From the NCBI GenBank assembly GCA_902576785.1, contig CACGWC010000006.1, positions 1 through 64,000 of the forward strand: a stretch of DNA of 64,000 nt, written 5' to 3'. Positions 19,205-29,739 of the stretch are shown here, one piece after another; position 1 is the stretch's first letter; the number at the start of each line of letters is the position of its first letter. The notes below the pieces were generated by a model that was given only the letters and a program-made list of their open reading frames with translations, made no database searches and had not been told where the DNA came from. The DNA comes from an uncultured Pelagibacteraceae bacterium (GTDB lineage: Bacteria > Pseudomonadota > Alphaproteobacteria > Pelagibacterales > Pelagibacteraceae). The position numbers and the translations under genes are program-made.

Positions 19205-22199
19205 TTAGTCTTTTATTCTCCTTGTCTAAAAAAATTGTGTCAGAAACGGTCACATTAATGTTTTTGTTTTCCATTGGAATAATTAACTTTTGACCCTTCA
19301 TTGTTTTACCACTTCTAACTACAGCCAAGGCAATTGATTTATTTAGGTTTGGACTAAAATAGCTTGAAGTTACATGTCCTAGCATATCTATAGGCTTTGA
19401 TTTAATGTCTGAAACAATTTGAGCACCTTCTTCCAAAATTTCTTTTGGATCATCTGTAAGTAGTCCTACCAATTGCTTTCTATCTTCTCTAATAGTATCA
19501 CTTCTATATAAAGATCTTTTACCAATGAAGTCATATTTCTTTTTACTTACAATCCAATCCATCTGTAAGTCTGAAGGAGTCATTGTGCCGTCTGTATCTT
19601 GTCCAACAATAATGAAACCTTTTTCAGCTCTGAGTAGGTGCATTGTTTCAGTACCATAAGGTGTCAAATTAAACTCTTTCCCAGCTTCTATACACATTTT
19701 CCATAATGAATTTCCATATTTCGACTCTATGTTAATTTCATAGCTTAGTTCACCCGTAAAACTTATTCTCATTATTCTACAATTTATATTTTCAAGTTTA
19801 TCTTCTTTAAATGACATATGAGGAAAGTTTTCATCACTTAAATCTAAATTTGGAAAAAGTTTGTTAAGAATTTTTTTTGAATTTGGACCACAAATACTTG
19901 CTGTAGAATAATGATCTGTCACTGATGTTAAATAAACATCTAACTCTGGCCACTCCGTTTGTAAATAATCCTCAAGTTTGCTTAATACATTTGCGGCTCC
20001 CCCAGTAGTAGTTGTCATAAGATAATGATTTTCAGATATTCTTGTAGTAACTCCGTCGTCATAAACCATACCATCCTCGTTTAACATAAGTCCGTATCTA
20101 CATTTTCCGATTGCAAGTTTTGACCAAGCATTTGTGTAAACTCGATTTAAAAATTCTGATGCATCTGTTCCTTGGATATCAATTTTTCCTAGAGTTGATG
20201 CGTCTAAGATACCTGCACTGTCACGTGCCGCTTTACTTTCTCTTTGAACAGCATCATGCATATTTTCTCCATTTTTTGCATAGTACCAGGGTCTTTTCCA
20301 CTGACCAACATTTTCAAATTCTGCATTATTTTCTACATGCCATTCATGCATGGATGTTTTTCTTACTACTTCAAAAAATTTTCCAACATTTCTCCCAACT
20401 AGTGTTCCGAAAGTTAATGGTGTGAATGGAGGCCTAAATGTAGTTGTTCCCAATGTACCCATTTTTACACCAGCTGTATCAGCTATAATCCCAAGTGCGT
20501 GCATATTAGATAACTTTCCCTGATCTGTTGCCATACCAGTCGTTGTATATCTTTTTACATGTTCAATTGATCTAAAGCCTTCTTTTAAGGCTAATTTAAT
20601 ATCTTTTGCAGTTGAGTCGTTTTGAAAATCTATAAAGCATTTTGTTTTACCTAAAGGTATTTTATTTGGTAAAAGCCATATATTTCTTTTATCATTTTCT
20701 TTAGAGCAAATTATATTTGTTTCTTGGTAATCTTGATTATCTATATCTAAGAATTTATTAATTTTATTGACTGTTTTATCTATAATATTTTCTAAATCAA
20801 AATCTCCATTGCATGAACCAACAGAAATTTGATCCTCACTTTTTTCTTTTGGTAAGAATACTTGGTCTTCATCTCTAAAATCTAATTTACCTCCAGATTG
20901 AGTATGCATATGCACCATAGGTGTCCATCCACCACTCATTCCTAAACAGTCACAACTTAATCTAATTTTATTGCCTACAGTAGTATTTCCATCTTCTGAT
21001 AGTTTCATGATTTCTAATGAATTTATTTTTCTGTATCCAAAAGTATTTGTTACTACATGATTAAAGTAGATTTTTATTCCTAGACTTTCTGCTTGTTTGA
21101 TTAATTCAGAGCTAGCAGATTTCCTTAAATCAACAATTATATTCTTTATACCTTTTTTATGAAGTGAAATTGAAGTTTCGTATGCACTATCATTATTTGT
21201 AAATAATATTATATTTTCTCCACAGGTAACACCGTAATAATCCAAATATTTGTTTATAGAATTAGATAATAATATTCCTGGTCTATCATTATTGTTGAAT
21301 ACAAGTGGTCTTTCAATTGATCCAGTTGCAATTACAACTTTCTTTGCTCTTATTTTCCATAATCGTTGTCTAATCTTATTTTTCTTTTTTTCCTCTGGTA
21401 AATGATCTGTTAAATTTTCTTTAGCTAAAAGAAAATTGTATCCATGATAAGCTGCAATACTTGTTCTTGTCTTAATTGTTAAATTACTTAGTTTTTTAAT
21501 TTCTTGAATTTCATTTTTTAACCATTCACTTGATAATTTATCATCAATCTTAATATTTTCATTATTTTGATAAATTGTAGAACCACCTAGTATTTTTTTG
21601 TCATCTACTAATAAAGTTTTTAAATTATTTTTTGCAGCCATTTTTGCAGCAATAATACCTGAAACTCCACCACCGATTACCAATACATCGTAGTGAACAT
21701 GTTTGTGATCATATATATCAGGATCTGGTTCTGTAGGAGATTTTCCTAAACCTGCAGATAATCGTATTAATGGTTCATATACTTTTTTCCAAAAACTCTT
21801 TGGCCACATAAATGTTTTATAATAAAAGCCAGCAGGAATTAACGGTGATATAAAGTTATTAATTCCCCCAATATCAAATTTTACGTTAGGCCAGCAATTT
21901 TGAGAACTTGCTTCTAATCCTTCATACAATTCTAACTCAGTTGCTCTTACATTTGGTTCAGTTAAGTCTTTTTTACTACCAATTTGACAAATTGCATTAG
22001 GTTCTTCTGCTCCACAAGAAACTATGCCTCTTGGTCTGTGATATTTAAAACTTCTACCGACTAAATGGATACCATTTGCTAAAAGTGCTGACGCTAAGGT
22101 ATCACCTTCATATCCAAAATAAGTCTTACCATCATATTTAAATGAAACTCTTTTAGTTTCATCAATATATTCAGTTTTATGTATTCTATAATTGGGCAT
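19197..22199 (-). CDS. soxA: Sarcosine oxidase alpha subunit
   Basis: The 1000-aa subunit carries the NAD-binding module and the folate-binding half of sarcosine oxidase, which demethylates sarcosine to glycine with 5,10-methylene-THF and H2O2. Residues about 15-100 form the N-terminal small domain (TYFGYEGDTLASALLANG). A Rossmann motif VLVIGGGVSGIIAAKMAAK lies near residue 170. The C-terminal third is GcvT-like (about 620-1000, GDASTLGKIDIQG-like segment and HLLRAEKGFIIVGQD). The ATG shares one base with the soxD stop. Confidence 0.96.
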   Translation of the reverse strand: MPNYRIHKTEYIDETKRVSFKYDGKTYFGYEGDTLASALLANGIHLVGRSFKYHRPRGIVSCGAEEPNAICQIGSKKDLTEPNVRATELELYEGLEASSQNCWPNVKFDIGGINNFISPLIPAGFYYKTFMWPKSFWKKVYEPLIRLSAGLGKSPTEPDPDIYDHKHVHYDVLVIGGGVSGIIAAKMAAKNNLKTLLVDDKKILGGSTIYQNNENIKIDDKLSSEWLKNEIQEIKKLSNLTIKTRTSIAAYHGYNFLLAKENLTDHLPEEKKKNKIRQRLWKIRAKKVVIATGSIERPLVFNNNDRPGILLSNSINKYLDYYGVTCGENIILFTNNDSAYETSISLHKKGIKNIIVDLRKSASSELIKQAESLGIKIYFNHVVTNTFGYRKINSLEIMKLSEDGNTTVGNKIRLSCDCLGMSGGWTPMVHMHTQSGGKLDFRDEDQVFLPKEKSEDQISVGSCNGDFDLENIIDKTVNKINKFLDIDNQDYQETNIICSKENDKRNIWLLPNKIPLGKTKCFIDFQNDSTAKDIKLALKEGFRSIEHVKRYTTTGMATDQGKLSNMHALGIIADTAGVKMGTLGTTTFRPPFTPLTFGTLVGRNVGKFFEVVRKTSMHEWHVENNAEFENVGQWKRPWYYAKNGENMHDAVQRESKAARDSAGILDASTLGKIDIQGTDASEFLNRVYTNAWSKLAIGKCRYGLMLNEDGMVYDDGVTTRISENHYLMTTTTGGAANVLSKLEDYLQTEWPELDVYLTSVTDHYSTASICGPNSKKILNKLFPNLDLSDENFPHMSFKEDKLENINCRIMRISFTGELSYEINIESKYGNSLWKMCIEAGKEFNLTPYGTETMHLLRAEKGFIIVGQDTDGTMTPSDLQMDWIVSKKKYDFIGKRSLYRSDTIREDRKQLVGLLTDDPKEILEEGAQIVSDIKSKPIDMLGHVTSSYFSPNLNKSIALAVVRSGKTMKGQKLIIPMENKNINVTVSDTIFLDKENKRLNA

Positions 22200-22480
22200 T
22201 ACTTATAATTTACAGGAGGTTTTTCACCCATTTTATAAACAGATAATATTTTATCATTAGATGTATCTCTAACAACGTTGAACCATTTCCTACATCCGTG
22301 AACATGATTCCATCTTTCAAATTGAATACCTTTAATATTTTTTCTCATAAATAGATATTCCGCCCATTCATCATCGCTAAGTTCAGTTGGTTGTTTTGGT
22401 CTAACTATATGAGCTTCGCCACCTGAAGAAAATTCACTTTGATCTCTCTCTCCACAAAATGGACAATTAATTAAAAACAT
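22199..22480 (-). CDS. soxD: Sarcosine oxidase delta subunit
   Basis: SoxD is the zinc-containing small subunit that helps close the folate cavity. The 93-aa protein has NCPFCGERDQSEFSSGGEAH, with CxxC and a downstream His, and HVHGCRKWFNVVRDT with the further Cys/His ligands, all as in the family. It sits 2 nt after soxB and overlaps soxA by one base, consistent with fixed stoichiometry. Confidence 0.95.
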   Translation of the reverse strand: MFLINCPFCGERDQSEFSSGGEAHIVRPKQPTELSDDEWAEYLFMRKNIKGIQFERWNHVHGCRKWFNVVRDTSNDKILSVYKMGEKPPVNYK

Positions 22481-22482
22481 TA

Positions 22483-23736
22483 TTAATGTGCAACTGCTGC
22501 AGCACCATGTTCATCAACAAGATCACCGCTTACAAATCTATTTAAATTAAATGCTGCATTTAATTTATGTGGCTCATCATTTGCGATTGTATGAGCGAAT
22601 AAATCTCCCGATCCTGGAGTAGCTTTAAAACCACCGGTACCCCAACCACAATTAAAATATAAACCTTTTATATTAGTTTTACTTATAATAGGGCTTGCAT
22701 CTGGACATATATCAACAATTCCTCCCCATTGTCTTAACATCTTCATTCTACTAAAAATAGGGTAGAGTTCTAAAATAGCCTTTAAAGTTTCTTCAACAAT
22801 ATTATGACTACCTCTTTGAGTGTATGAAACATATGAATCTGTTCCCGCACCTATAACTAATTCGCCTTTATCCGATTGACTTACATAAGCATGAACTGCA
22901 TTTGACATTACAACAGTATCAATAATTGGTTTTACTGGTTCTGAAACTAACGCTTGTAATGGTTTGCTTTCAAGAGGCAGTTTTAATCCAGCCATATTTG
23001 CAATTACACTTGAGTGACCTGCAGCAGCAACTCCAATTTTATTAGTTTTTATAAATCCTTTAGTTGTTTCTAATCCTTCAACTTTATCACCATTTCTTTT
23101 TATTCCTTTAACTTCACAGTTTTGAATTATATCAACACCCATATCGCTTGCGCCTCTTGCATAACCCCAGGCAACAGCATCATGTCTTGCTGTTCCTGCT
23201 CTTCTTTGTAATGTTCCGCCCAAAACTGGGTATCTGATATCAGGTGATGTATTTATAATTGGGCAAAATTTTTTAACTTCCTCAGTATTTAACCAAACAG
23301 CGTCAATTCCGTTTAGTCTATTAGCATGTGTTCTTCTTTTTAAATCTCTTACATCTTGAAGATTGTGAGCTAAATTCATTACACCTCTTTGACTGAACAT
23401 CACATTGTAGTTTAGCTCTTGAGATAAATTTTCCCATAGTTTAAGCGCATGATCGTATAAACCAGCACTAGCATCCCATAAATAATTTGATCTAATGATT
23501 GTAGTGTTACGCCCTGTATTTCCACCACCAATCCAACCTTTTTCTAAAACTGCAATATTTTTTAAATTATGTTTCTTTGCCAAATAATAAGCAGTAGCTA
23601 AACCGTGTCCGCCACCACCCACAATAATAGCATCGTATTCTTTTTTTGGCTCTGGATTTCCCCAAGCTTGTTGCCAATTCTCATGCTGTGATAAAGCATT
23701 TTTTATAAGAGAGAATACTGAATATTTGTTTTTCAT
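22483..23736 (-). CDS. soxB: Sarcosine oxidase beta subunit
   Basis: SoxB binds FAD and covalent FMN and oxidises sarcosine. The 417-aa protein has the dinucleotide motif [20 protein letters not shown] at residues about 35-54, then [18 protein letters not shown], and a C-terminal [18 protein letters not shown] that closes the FAD site. It is the first gene of the sox operon. The 64 nt between its ATG and tRNA-Ser contain a 12-bp palindrome that may be its operator. No clear Shine-Dalgarno sequence precedes the ATG. Confidence 0.96.
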   Translation of the reverse strand: MKNKYSVFSLIKNALSQHENWQQAWGNPEPKKEYDAIIVGGGGHGLATAYYLAKKHNLKNIAVLEKGWIGGGNTGRNTTIIRSNYLWDASAGLYDHALKLWENLSQELNYNVMFSQRGVMNLAHNLQDVRDLKRRTHANRLNGIDAVWLNTEEVKKFCPIINTSPDIRYPVLGGTLQRRAGTARHDAVAWGYARGASDMGVDIIQNCEVKGIKRNGDKVEGLETTKGFIKTNKIGVAAAGHSSVIANMAGLKLPLESKPLQALVSEPVKPIIDTVVMSNAVHAYVSQSDKGELVIGAGTDSYVSYTQRGSHNIVEETLKAILELYPIFSRMKMLRQWGGIVDICPDASPIISKTNIKGLYFNCGWGTGGFKATPGSGDLFAHTIANDEPHKLNAAFNLNRFVSGDLVDEHGAAAVAH

Positions 23737-23752
23737 ATTTTGGAGAAATTAC

Positions 23753-23774
23753 TTGAATATGATTGAATATTCAA
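23753..23774. promoter_or_regulatory. Palindrome with extra half-site upstream of soxB (candidate operator)
   Basis: TTGAATATTCAA at 23763-23774 is a perfect 12-bp palindrome, preceded two bases earlier by another copy of its left half (TTGAATAT, 23753-23760). It lies 17-38 nt upstream of the soxB ATG and 27 nt before tRNA-Ser. On the minus strand a TTGAAA (23783-23778) and a weak TATTCA (23759-23754) could be promoter boxes, which would place the palindrome between them. A role as repressor site is inference; AT-rich palindromes also arise by chance. Confidence 0.4.
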
Positions 23775-23800
23775 TGATTTCAAGTTACACATATTATCGT

Positions 23801-23895
23801 GGAAGGATGGGTGAGCTGGTTTAAACCAGCGGTTTGCTAAACCGCCGTACGCTTGAAAAGGTGTACCGAGGGTTCGAATCCCTCTCCTTCCGCCA
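23801..23895 (+). tRNA. tRNA-Ser (GCU anticodon)
   Basis: The 7-bp acceptor stem GGAAGGA/TCCTTCC, D-stem GGT/ACC, anticodon stem GCGGT/ACCGC with loop TTGCTAA (anticodon GCT), a long variable arm and T-arm GAGGG-TTCGAAT-CCCTC give a complete class II tRNA. CCA is encoded (23893-23895). The last base is directly followed by the stop codon of the convergent slt gene, so there is no room for a separate terminator. Confidence 0.97.
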
Positions 23896-26097
23896 TTAAT
23901 AGAGCGGATTATTTCTAAAAAAATCTTTTAAAAATATTGGTTTTTGAGACAAAATGTATCTATAAACATTGTAGTTCTCCATAACCCTCTGAACATAGTT
24001 TCTGGTCTCTTTAAACTTAATAAGCTCTACCCAATCAACATAATCGATTTGTTTCTTTTGAGGATCTTTATTTATTTTTTTCCAATACTTCACTCTTTTT
24101 GGTCCTGCATTATATGCTGCTACAGCGAAAGGGTAGGATCCATCATAATCAAGAATTAAACCTGCGATATAAAAAGATCCTAAATTTATATTATACTCAG
24201 GACTTGTTGTTAAACGAGATTTTGAATAAGAAACTTTTGCCTGCTTAGCAACTGTCTTTGCGGTATAAGGCATCAACTGCATTAAGCCTTGTGCTCCAAC
24301 TCTACTTCTTGCAGATATATCAAACTCACTTTCTTGTCTTATAATAGATAATATTAAAGCTTGTTCTGGTATTTTTCTTGATCCAACTTTATTTGGAGTG
24401 CTTATTACTGGATAATTATATTTGTTATGAAACCTTTTTTGATAAGATGCTATTTTAGAAACCTGAATAGCAAAATCAAATCTAGAGATGTCAGTTGCTA
24501 GTTTTGCTGCCAATATTTCACTCCCTGCTGAAACATTGTCATTAGCTAGAAATCTTAAAATATGTTTCGTATATTTATCTTTTTTTACTTCATCTAATAA
24601 ATGTACTATTGCGACTAATTTATTTTTGTAAAAACTTTCAGCATAATTTTTATCAACTTGAGTACTTTCTTTAAGTTCAAAAGTTTTATTTGGATATATT
24701 TTCATATGAGATAATTGACCATAATAGGTTGTTAGATATTTTGAACCTTCTTTAAACCATTTATCTGCTTCCTCCTTATTATTTAGTGCTAAATTCGCTT
24801 TTCCAAGCCAATAAGCACCTCTTGATAAACTAATTGGATATCCAACATTATTATAAAATTTAGTAAAATGACTTTTTGCTAAAATTGGGTCTTTTAAGAA
24901 ACTTAAAGCAATCCATCCACTCATCCATTCAGCTTCAGCTAATTCGGCACCCTCTGATAGACCATGTTTACTTGTAATTTTATAAGCTTGCTCATATCTT
25001 TTCTTATAAATAAGTGATCTTGCAATTATTGATCTTTCAACCCACCATTTATCTGGGCGAACCATATAGTCTTTATTATTTTTGATACTTAATAAAATTT
25101 CTAAAGAACTATCAACTCTTCCTCTTTTCCTTCTCCATTTGAGTCTATCATAATTTAAACCTGCATCCCTTTTTAAACTTGCGGGCACATTCGATATAGC
25201 GCTATCAACACCATAAGATCTGCTCATTAACAGTTGCCTTGCTGTATATAAAAGTTGATAATCTTTAGGTAGATATCTTAACATTCTTTTAAGGTCCCAA
25301 TATTTATTCTCCCAAGCTAAATAATCAGCTCTTTTAATATAATCACTACTGTTCAAATATTTTTTAAATTTCTTTCTAAAAAAAATAAGATCATTTTTAC
25401 TTAAATCAGCTGTAATAAATCCTTCTTTTATTAAATTTATAGCTGTCTCTTTATTTTTTGATAACAAAGCATCGCCTAGCATCATTTTTCCAAATCCACT
25501 TAAAGGAGGGTGCTTATCGAACCACTGTATAATTTCATTTTTAGTATGATTTTTAGAATTTATTTTATGCTCTCCTAAGTAACGAACTCTATCTATTCTT
25601 GGATAATCTTTTACTCTTTCGATAAACTGTTTATATTCTGTAAAAGTAGCCCTGTTACCGGTTGTAAGTAGATGTCTCCATTGAATAAAATCATAAATAG
25701 ATTTTGCTCTTGCTTTACTTGCGGCTTTTTTCGCATCCTTCCAATTACTTTTCTCCATAAATGAAATAGCTTGTTTTGCATATTTCAAATCTCTATCGCT
25801 ATAAAATTTTTGTTTTTTAATCTTTCTTAATTTTTCTTTAACTATTAGAGGCTTATTTTTTGGAATTATTACACCATCAATTTTCTTAAATATCTCTGTG
25901 GTAGTAATTTTTATTTCCTTTTGAATTTCATCTTCTTTTTCAGATGGTTTTGGTAAAGGAATGATTTCAACTATTTTTTTTGTTGTATTTTTTTCATTTA
26001 AATCTGGTTTTTTAATAGGAAGTATATTTTCATTTGAAAAAGCAGATTGAAACGACAAGAAAAAAAGGATAATTGTTGTTAATAATTTTAAATACAT
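23896..26097 (-). CDS. slt: Soluble lytic murein transglycosylase, Slt family
   Basis: The 733-aa periplasmic enzyme cleaves peptidoglycan glycan strands. The N-terminus MYLKLLTTIILFFLSFQSAF is a signal peptide (about residues 1-21). A long helical superhelix region (about 100-560) follows, then a goose-lysozyme-like catalytic domain with the Glu in SIIRQESEFDISARSRVGAQ, GLMQLMPYTAK and PFAVAAYNAGPKRVKYW. All Slt motifs are intact. The gene is divergent from dapA (35 nt) and its stop codon touches tRNA-Ser. Confidence 0.94.
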   Translation of the reverse strand: MYLKLLTTIILFFLSFQSAFSNENILPIKKPDLNEKNTTKKIVEIIPLPKPSEKEDEIQKEIKITTTEIFKKIDGVIIPKNKPLIVKEKLRKIKKQKFYSDRDLKYAKQAISFMEKSNWKDAKKAASKARAKSIYDFIQWRHLLTTGNRATFTEYKQFIERVKDYPRIDRVRYLGEHKINSKNHTKNEIIQWFDKHPPLSGFGKMMLGDALLSKNKETAINLIKEGFITADLSKNDLIFFRKKFKKYLNSSDYIKRADYLAWENKYWDLKRMLRYLPKDYQLLYTARQLLMSRSYGVDSAISNVPASLKRDAGLNYDRLKWRRKRGRVDSSLEILLSIKNNKDYMVRPDKWWVERSIIARSLIYKKRYEQAYKITSKHGLSEGAELAEAEWMSGWIALSFLKDPILAKSHFTKFYNNVGYPISLSRGAYWLGKANLALNNKEEADKWFKEGSKYLTTYYGQLSHMKIYPNKTFELKESTQVDKNYAESFYKNKLVAIVHLLDEVKKDKYTKHILRFLANDNVSAGSEILAAKLATDISRFDFAIQVSKIASYQKRFHNKYNYPVISTPNKVGSRKIPEQALILSIIRQESEFDISARSRVGAQGLMQLMPYTAKTVAKQAKVSYSKSRLTTSPEYNINLGSFYIAGLILDYDGSYPFAVAAYNAGPKRVKYWKKINKDPQKKQIDYVDWVELIKFKETRNYVQRVMENYNVYRYILSQKPIFLKDFFRNNPLY

Positions 26098-26132
26098 TTT
26101 ATTAAATCAAACAACTTATGTTATAAATAATT

Positions 26133-27020
26133 ATGTTTAAAGGATCAAATGTAGCATTAATTACACCGTTTAAAGACAACAAGCTTGACGAAGAAAGTTA
26201 CATAAAAATAATAAATCATCATCTGGAAAATGGAACAAATGGGTTAGTTCCAGTTGGAACAACAGGTGAGTCACCAACATTATCACATGATGAACATGAG
26301 AGAACAATTGAATTATGTATAAAAGAAGCTACCGGTAAACTTCCCATAATAGCTGGCACTGGATCGAATTCTACAGAAGAAGCTGTATCATTAACTAAAC
26401 ACGCTGAAAAAGCTGGTGCAGATGGTGCTTTAGTTGTTACACCATATTATAATAAACCTACTCAAGAAGGATTATATCAACATTATAAATCAATCAATGA
26501 TAACTGTGGAATTCCAATTATAATTTATAATATTCCAAGCCGTTCAGTAATCGATATGAGTGTTGAAACAATGGCTAGATTATATGAACTAAAAAATATA
26601 GTTGGAGTTAAAGATGCAACTGGTGATCTAAATCGTGTTGATCAACAAAAAGAAAAAATGGGTAATGATTTCATTCAACTTACTGGAAACGATGATAATG
26701 CTTTTGAATTTAATAAACGAGGAGGTGTTGGAACAATTAGTGTTACAGCAAACGTAGCTCCTAAATTATGTTCTGAATTTCAAAAATTATCAAAATCTTC
26801 AAATGAGGATGATTTAAAAAAGGCTCAACAGCTTGATGATATGTTGCAACCGTTGCATAAAAATTTATTTATAGAAAGCAATCCTTCACCAGTTAAGTAT
26901 GCTGCTAAATTACTTGGTCTATGTGATGACACTGTAAGATTACCTTTGGTAAAAATAACTGAAAATACAAAAAAGGAAGTCGAGAAAGCATTGAAAGTAG
27001 CAAAACTTATTGATGAGTGA
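26133..27020 (+). CDS. dapA: 4-hydroxy-tetrahydrodipicolinate synthase
   Basis: DapA condenses pyruvate and aspartate semialdehyde, the first step to diaminopimelate and lysine. The 295-aa TIM barrel has [28 protein letters not shown] (Tyr), [10 protein letters not shown] and the Schiff-base lysine in [10 protein letters not shown]. The C-terminal half includes [13 protein letters not shown]. It is the first gene of a ten-gene plus-strand run (dapA to recO) and overlaps smpB by 8 nt. Confidence 0.97.
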   Translation: MFKGSNVALITPFKDNKLDEESYIKIINHHLENGTNGLVPVGTTGESPTLSHDEHERTIELCIKEATGKLPIIAGTGSNSTEEAVSLTKHAEKAGADGALVVTPYYNKPTQEGLYQHYKSINDNCGIPIIIYNIPSRSVIDMSVETMARLYELKNIVGVKDATGDLNRVDQQKEKMGNDFIQLTGNDDNAFEFNKRGGVGTISVTANVAPKLCSEFQKLSKSSNEDDLKKAQQLDDMLQPLHKNLFIESNPSPVKYAAKLLGLCDDTVRLPLVKITENTKKEVEKALKVAKLIDE

Positions 27021-27483
27021 TAAATCTACATCTGGCATCAAGATCATTACAATAAATCGAAAAGCATCTTTTAATTTTTTCTTTAAGGAAATCTTAGAAG
27101 CAGGAATTGTACTAAAAGGTTCTGAAATAAAATCTGTAAGGGATGGAAAAATAAATATTGCAGAGTCATACGCAGTAGAAAAAGAAGGAGAAATTTTTTT
27201 AATTAATTCACATATACCCATATATAAACAAGCCAGTTATTCAAATCACAATCCTTATTCAGAAAGAAAATTATTATTTAACAAAAGGGAAATTAACAAA
27301 CTAATTGGTAAAATGAACGAGGATGGTCTAACTTTAGTTCCAACTAAAATGTATTTTAAAAAAGGTAAAGCTAAAGTTGAAATAGCAGTTGCAAAGGGCA
27401 AAAAACAATTCGATAAACGACAAACCAAAAAAACTAAAGATTGGAACCGTGAAAAAGCAAGATATTTCAGACGCTCAAGTTAA
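27013..27483 (+). CDS. smpB: SsrA-binding protein SmpB
   Basis: SmpB delivers tmRNA to stalled ribosomes for trans-translation. The 156-aa protein has the OB-fold segments [29 protein letters not shown] and [13 protein letters not shown]-like residues, [19 protein letters not shown], and a basic C-terminal tail ending [14 protein letters not shown] chose ATG 27013 over an in-frame TTG one codon earlier. Its tail overlaps the likely folK start by 35 nt. The tmRNA gene is not recognised in this window. Confidence 0.95.
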   Translation: MSDKSTSGIKIITINRKASFNFFFKEILEAGIVLKGSEIKSVRDGKINIAESYAVEKEGEIFLINSHIPIYKQASYSNHNPYSERKLLFNKREINKLIGKMNEDGLTLVPTKMYFKKGKAKVEIAVAKGKKQFDKRQTKKTKDWNREKARYFRRSS

Positions 27484-27976
27484 AAATGTATATCTATCAA
27501 TAGGTTCTAATTTAGGAAATAGAATACATTTCTTGGAAAAATCTAAATATTTATTGGAAACTCATGATATTAAAATTATCAAAACATCTAGTTATTATGA
27601 GACTGAGTCATGGCCAGATCCTAGTTTTCCAAAATTTATTAATGCTGTATTGCTGATAAAAACAAAATTAAATCAATTTGAGCTGTTTAAAATAATTAAG
27701 TCTATAGAAAAAAAATTAGGCAGAAAAATAGCTCCTAAAAATCATCCAAGAAATTGTGATATTGATATATTAGATTTTAATGGAAAGATTACTAAATCAA
27801 ATAACAAATTGATTAATTTAGAGATCCCACATCCAAGAATGCATAATAGAAACTTTGTACTTATGCCACTGTTTGAAATATGCAAAAATTGGTCTCACCC
27901 AAAATTAAAAAAAAATATAGTAAAACTCTTAACTTCTTTAAAAAAAAATAACTTAAGAAGTATTAAAGTTATCTAA
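27449..27976 (+). CDS. folK: 2-amino-4-hydroxy-6-hydroxymethyldihydropteridine pyrophosphokinase
   Basis: FolK pyrophosphorylates the pterin precursor of folate. Seen: [19 protein letters not shown] at the N-terminus and [18 protein letters not shown] with the Mg2+-binding Asp pair, then [19 protein letters not shown]. No ATG stands in frame before the conserved start, so I chose GTG 27449 ([17 protein letters not shown], 175 aa), inside smpB. A TTG or longer start is possible. The gap to rel is 20 nt. Confidence 0.88.
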   Translation: MKKQDISDAQVKNVYLSIGSNLGNRIHFLEKSKYLLETHDIKIIKTSSYYETESWPDPSFPKFINAVLLIKTKLNQFELFKIIKSIEKKLGRKIAPKNHPRNCDIDILDFNGKITKSNNKLINLEIPHPRMHNRNFVLMPLFEICKNWSHPKLKKNIVKLLTSLKKNNLRSIKVI

Positions 27977-27996
27977 ATAAGTGATATAATAAATTG

Positions 27997-29739
27997 ATGC
28001 TAAATTCTGACGAATTAATAAATAAGGTTAAATCATACAATAAGTTTCTTAACCCAGAGACTTTAAGCAAAGCATATGATTTTGCAGTGAAAGTTCATAA
28101 AGATCAAAAACGACAATCAGGAGACCCCTACGTCATTCATCCTGTTGCTGTTGCAAATATTTTAACCGAACTTAAGTTGGATAGTGCGACGATAGCAACT
28201 GGTTTACTTCACGATACCATAGAAGATACTTATGCAACTTATAAAACTATAGAAGAACAATTTGGAAAAGAAGTTGCTGATTTAGTTGATGGAGTTACAA
28301 AAATTTCAGTTTTTGAAAACCAAGCTATTTCTAATTCAAAAGCTGAAAATTTTAGAAAACTCATCCTGGCAACTTCTAAAGATATCAGAGTCCTCCTTGT
28401 GAAACTTGCAGATCGTTTGCATAATATGCGAACTTTGAAGGCTATTGATAAAGAGGAAAAAAGAAAAAGAATTGCAAAAGAAACTATGGAAATTTATGCT
28501 CCTCTAGCTGATAGAATGGGAATGAACAGAATAAGAGATGAACTTGAAGATCTTTCTTTCGATATTTTAAATCCTGAAGCAAGAAAAATGATCAAAGATA
28601 GATTAGACACAATAAAAGATAATAATTTGATTAATTATAATTCAGTTCTTAGTGAATTTGAAAATCTATTAAATGAAAAAAATATTCTTTTTAAAATTTA
28701 TTCTAGAGAAAAAACACCTTTTTCTATTTGGAGAAAAATACAAAAAAAAAGAACCTCACTAGAGCAAATTACAGACATAATTGGTTTTAGAATAATTTTA
28801 GATAATGTTGAAAATTGTTACAAAACTTTAGGCGTAATTCATAATAAATGGAATTGCATACCTGGTAGATTTAAAGATTACATTTCATCTCCAAAAATAA
28901 ATAATTATAAATCTCTTCATACAGCAGTGATCGGTCCAAATAAAAGACCTATTGAAATACAACTAAGAACACAACAAATGCATGAATTTGCGCAAAGAGG
29001 TATAGCTTCTCATTGGAAATATAAATCATCAGAAAAGTTTAACTCTTTAACTTGGAAGGAATATGATTGGTTAGCAGATCTAGTAGAAATTATTGATAAA
29101 AATGAAAATCCTGAACATTATTTTGAGTATACAAAACTGCAAATGTTTCAAGAAAATGTTTTTTGTTTTACACCAAAAGGCTCAGTTATAAAATTACCCA
29201 AAGAAGCAAGTCCAATTGATTTTGCTTATGCCGTTCACACTAAAGTAGGTGATACAGCAATTGGATGCGAAATAAATGGAAAGGAAAGTCCTCTACAATC
29301 AATATTGCGAAATGGAGATGTGGTTAAAATATTAACATCAAAAAAAGATTCACCTTCTTTGCATTGGATAACAAGTGCTAAAACCGGTAAAGCTAGAGCT
29401 GCTATAAGAAGATACTGGCAATACAAAGAAGACAGCAAGCCTACTGAAAAAAAATATAACACTACACTTTGGATGTCTTTACCTGACAGACCTGGAATAT
29501 TAGGTGACGTTACAACAATGATTGGAACGAATAATGTAAATATTTCAAGTGTTGAAATGGTGGAAAAGACTAAAAGAACCATTAATTTTAGATTCAACCT
29601 AATTATTCAAGATTTGAAAAACTTTACAAAACTTATTAGTGAGCTAAAACAGAAAGAATATAACTTCAAAATAATTAGACATAAAAACAAAAAATATGCT
29701 TTCTTTAAAAGATTCTTTAGCGGTTTTAAAAAAAACTAA
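27997..29739 (+). CDS. rel: Bifunctional (p)ppGpp synthetase/hydrolase, Rel/SpoT family
   Basis: The 580-aa protein makes and degrades the stringent-response alarmone. An HD hydrolase domain is complete (VIHPVAVANIL, HDTIEDT, KLADRLHNMRT). The synthetase domain follows (DIIGFRIIL, NYKSLHTAVIG, PIEIQLRTQQM), then TGS (VFCFTPKGSVIKLP) and a C-terminal ACT domain (SLPDRPGILGDVTTMIG). At 580 aa it is shorter than the usual 700+ aa because the stretch between TGS and ACT is reduced. A TATAAT ends 7 nt before the ATG, so a leaderless transcript is possible. It overlaps pyrE by 44 nt. Confidence 0.93.
   Translation: MLNSDELINKVKSYNKFLNPETLSKAYDFAVKVHKDQKRQSGDPYVIHPVAVANILTELKLDSATIATGLLHDTIEDTYATYKTIEEQFGKEVADLVDGVTKISVFENQAISNSKAENFRKLILATSKDIRVLLVKLADRLHNMRTLKAIDKEEKRKRIAKETMEIYAPLADRMGMNRIRDELEDLSFDILNPEARKMIKDRLDTIKDNNLINYNSVLSEFENLLNEKNILFKIYSREKTPFSIWRKIQKKRTSLEQITDIIGFRIILDNVENCYKTLGVIHNKWNCIPGRFKDYISSPKINNYKSLHTAVIGPNKRPIEIQLRTQQMHEFAQRGIASHWKYKSSEKFNSLTWKEYDWLADLVEIIDKNENPEHYFEYTKLQMFQENVFCFTPKGSVIKLPKEASPIDFAYAVHTKVGDTAIGCEINGKESPLQSILRNGDVVKILTSKKDSPSLHWITSAKTGKARAAIRRYWQYKEDSKPTEKKYNTTLWMSLPDRPGILGDVTTMIGTNNVNISSVEMVEKTKRTINFRFNLIIQDLKNFTKLISELKQKEYNFKIIRHKNKKYAFFKRFFSGFKKN

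Noticed and set aside
23801-23895. tRNA-Ser as an island attachment site
   Set aside because: No integrase or repeated 3' end nearby; its neighbours are core genes.
27001-27221. Antisense ORFs inside dapA/smpB, and many similar shadows elsewhere
   Set aside because: They lie opposite well-supported genes and have no family motifs.
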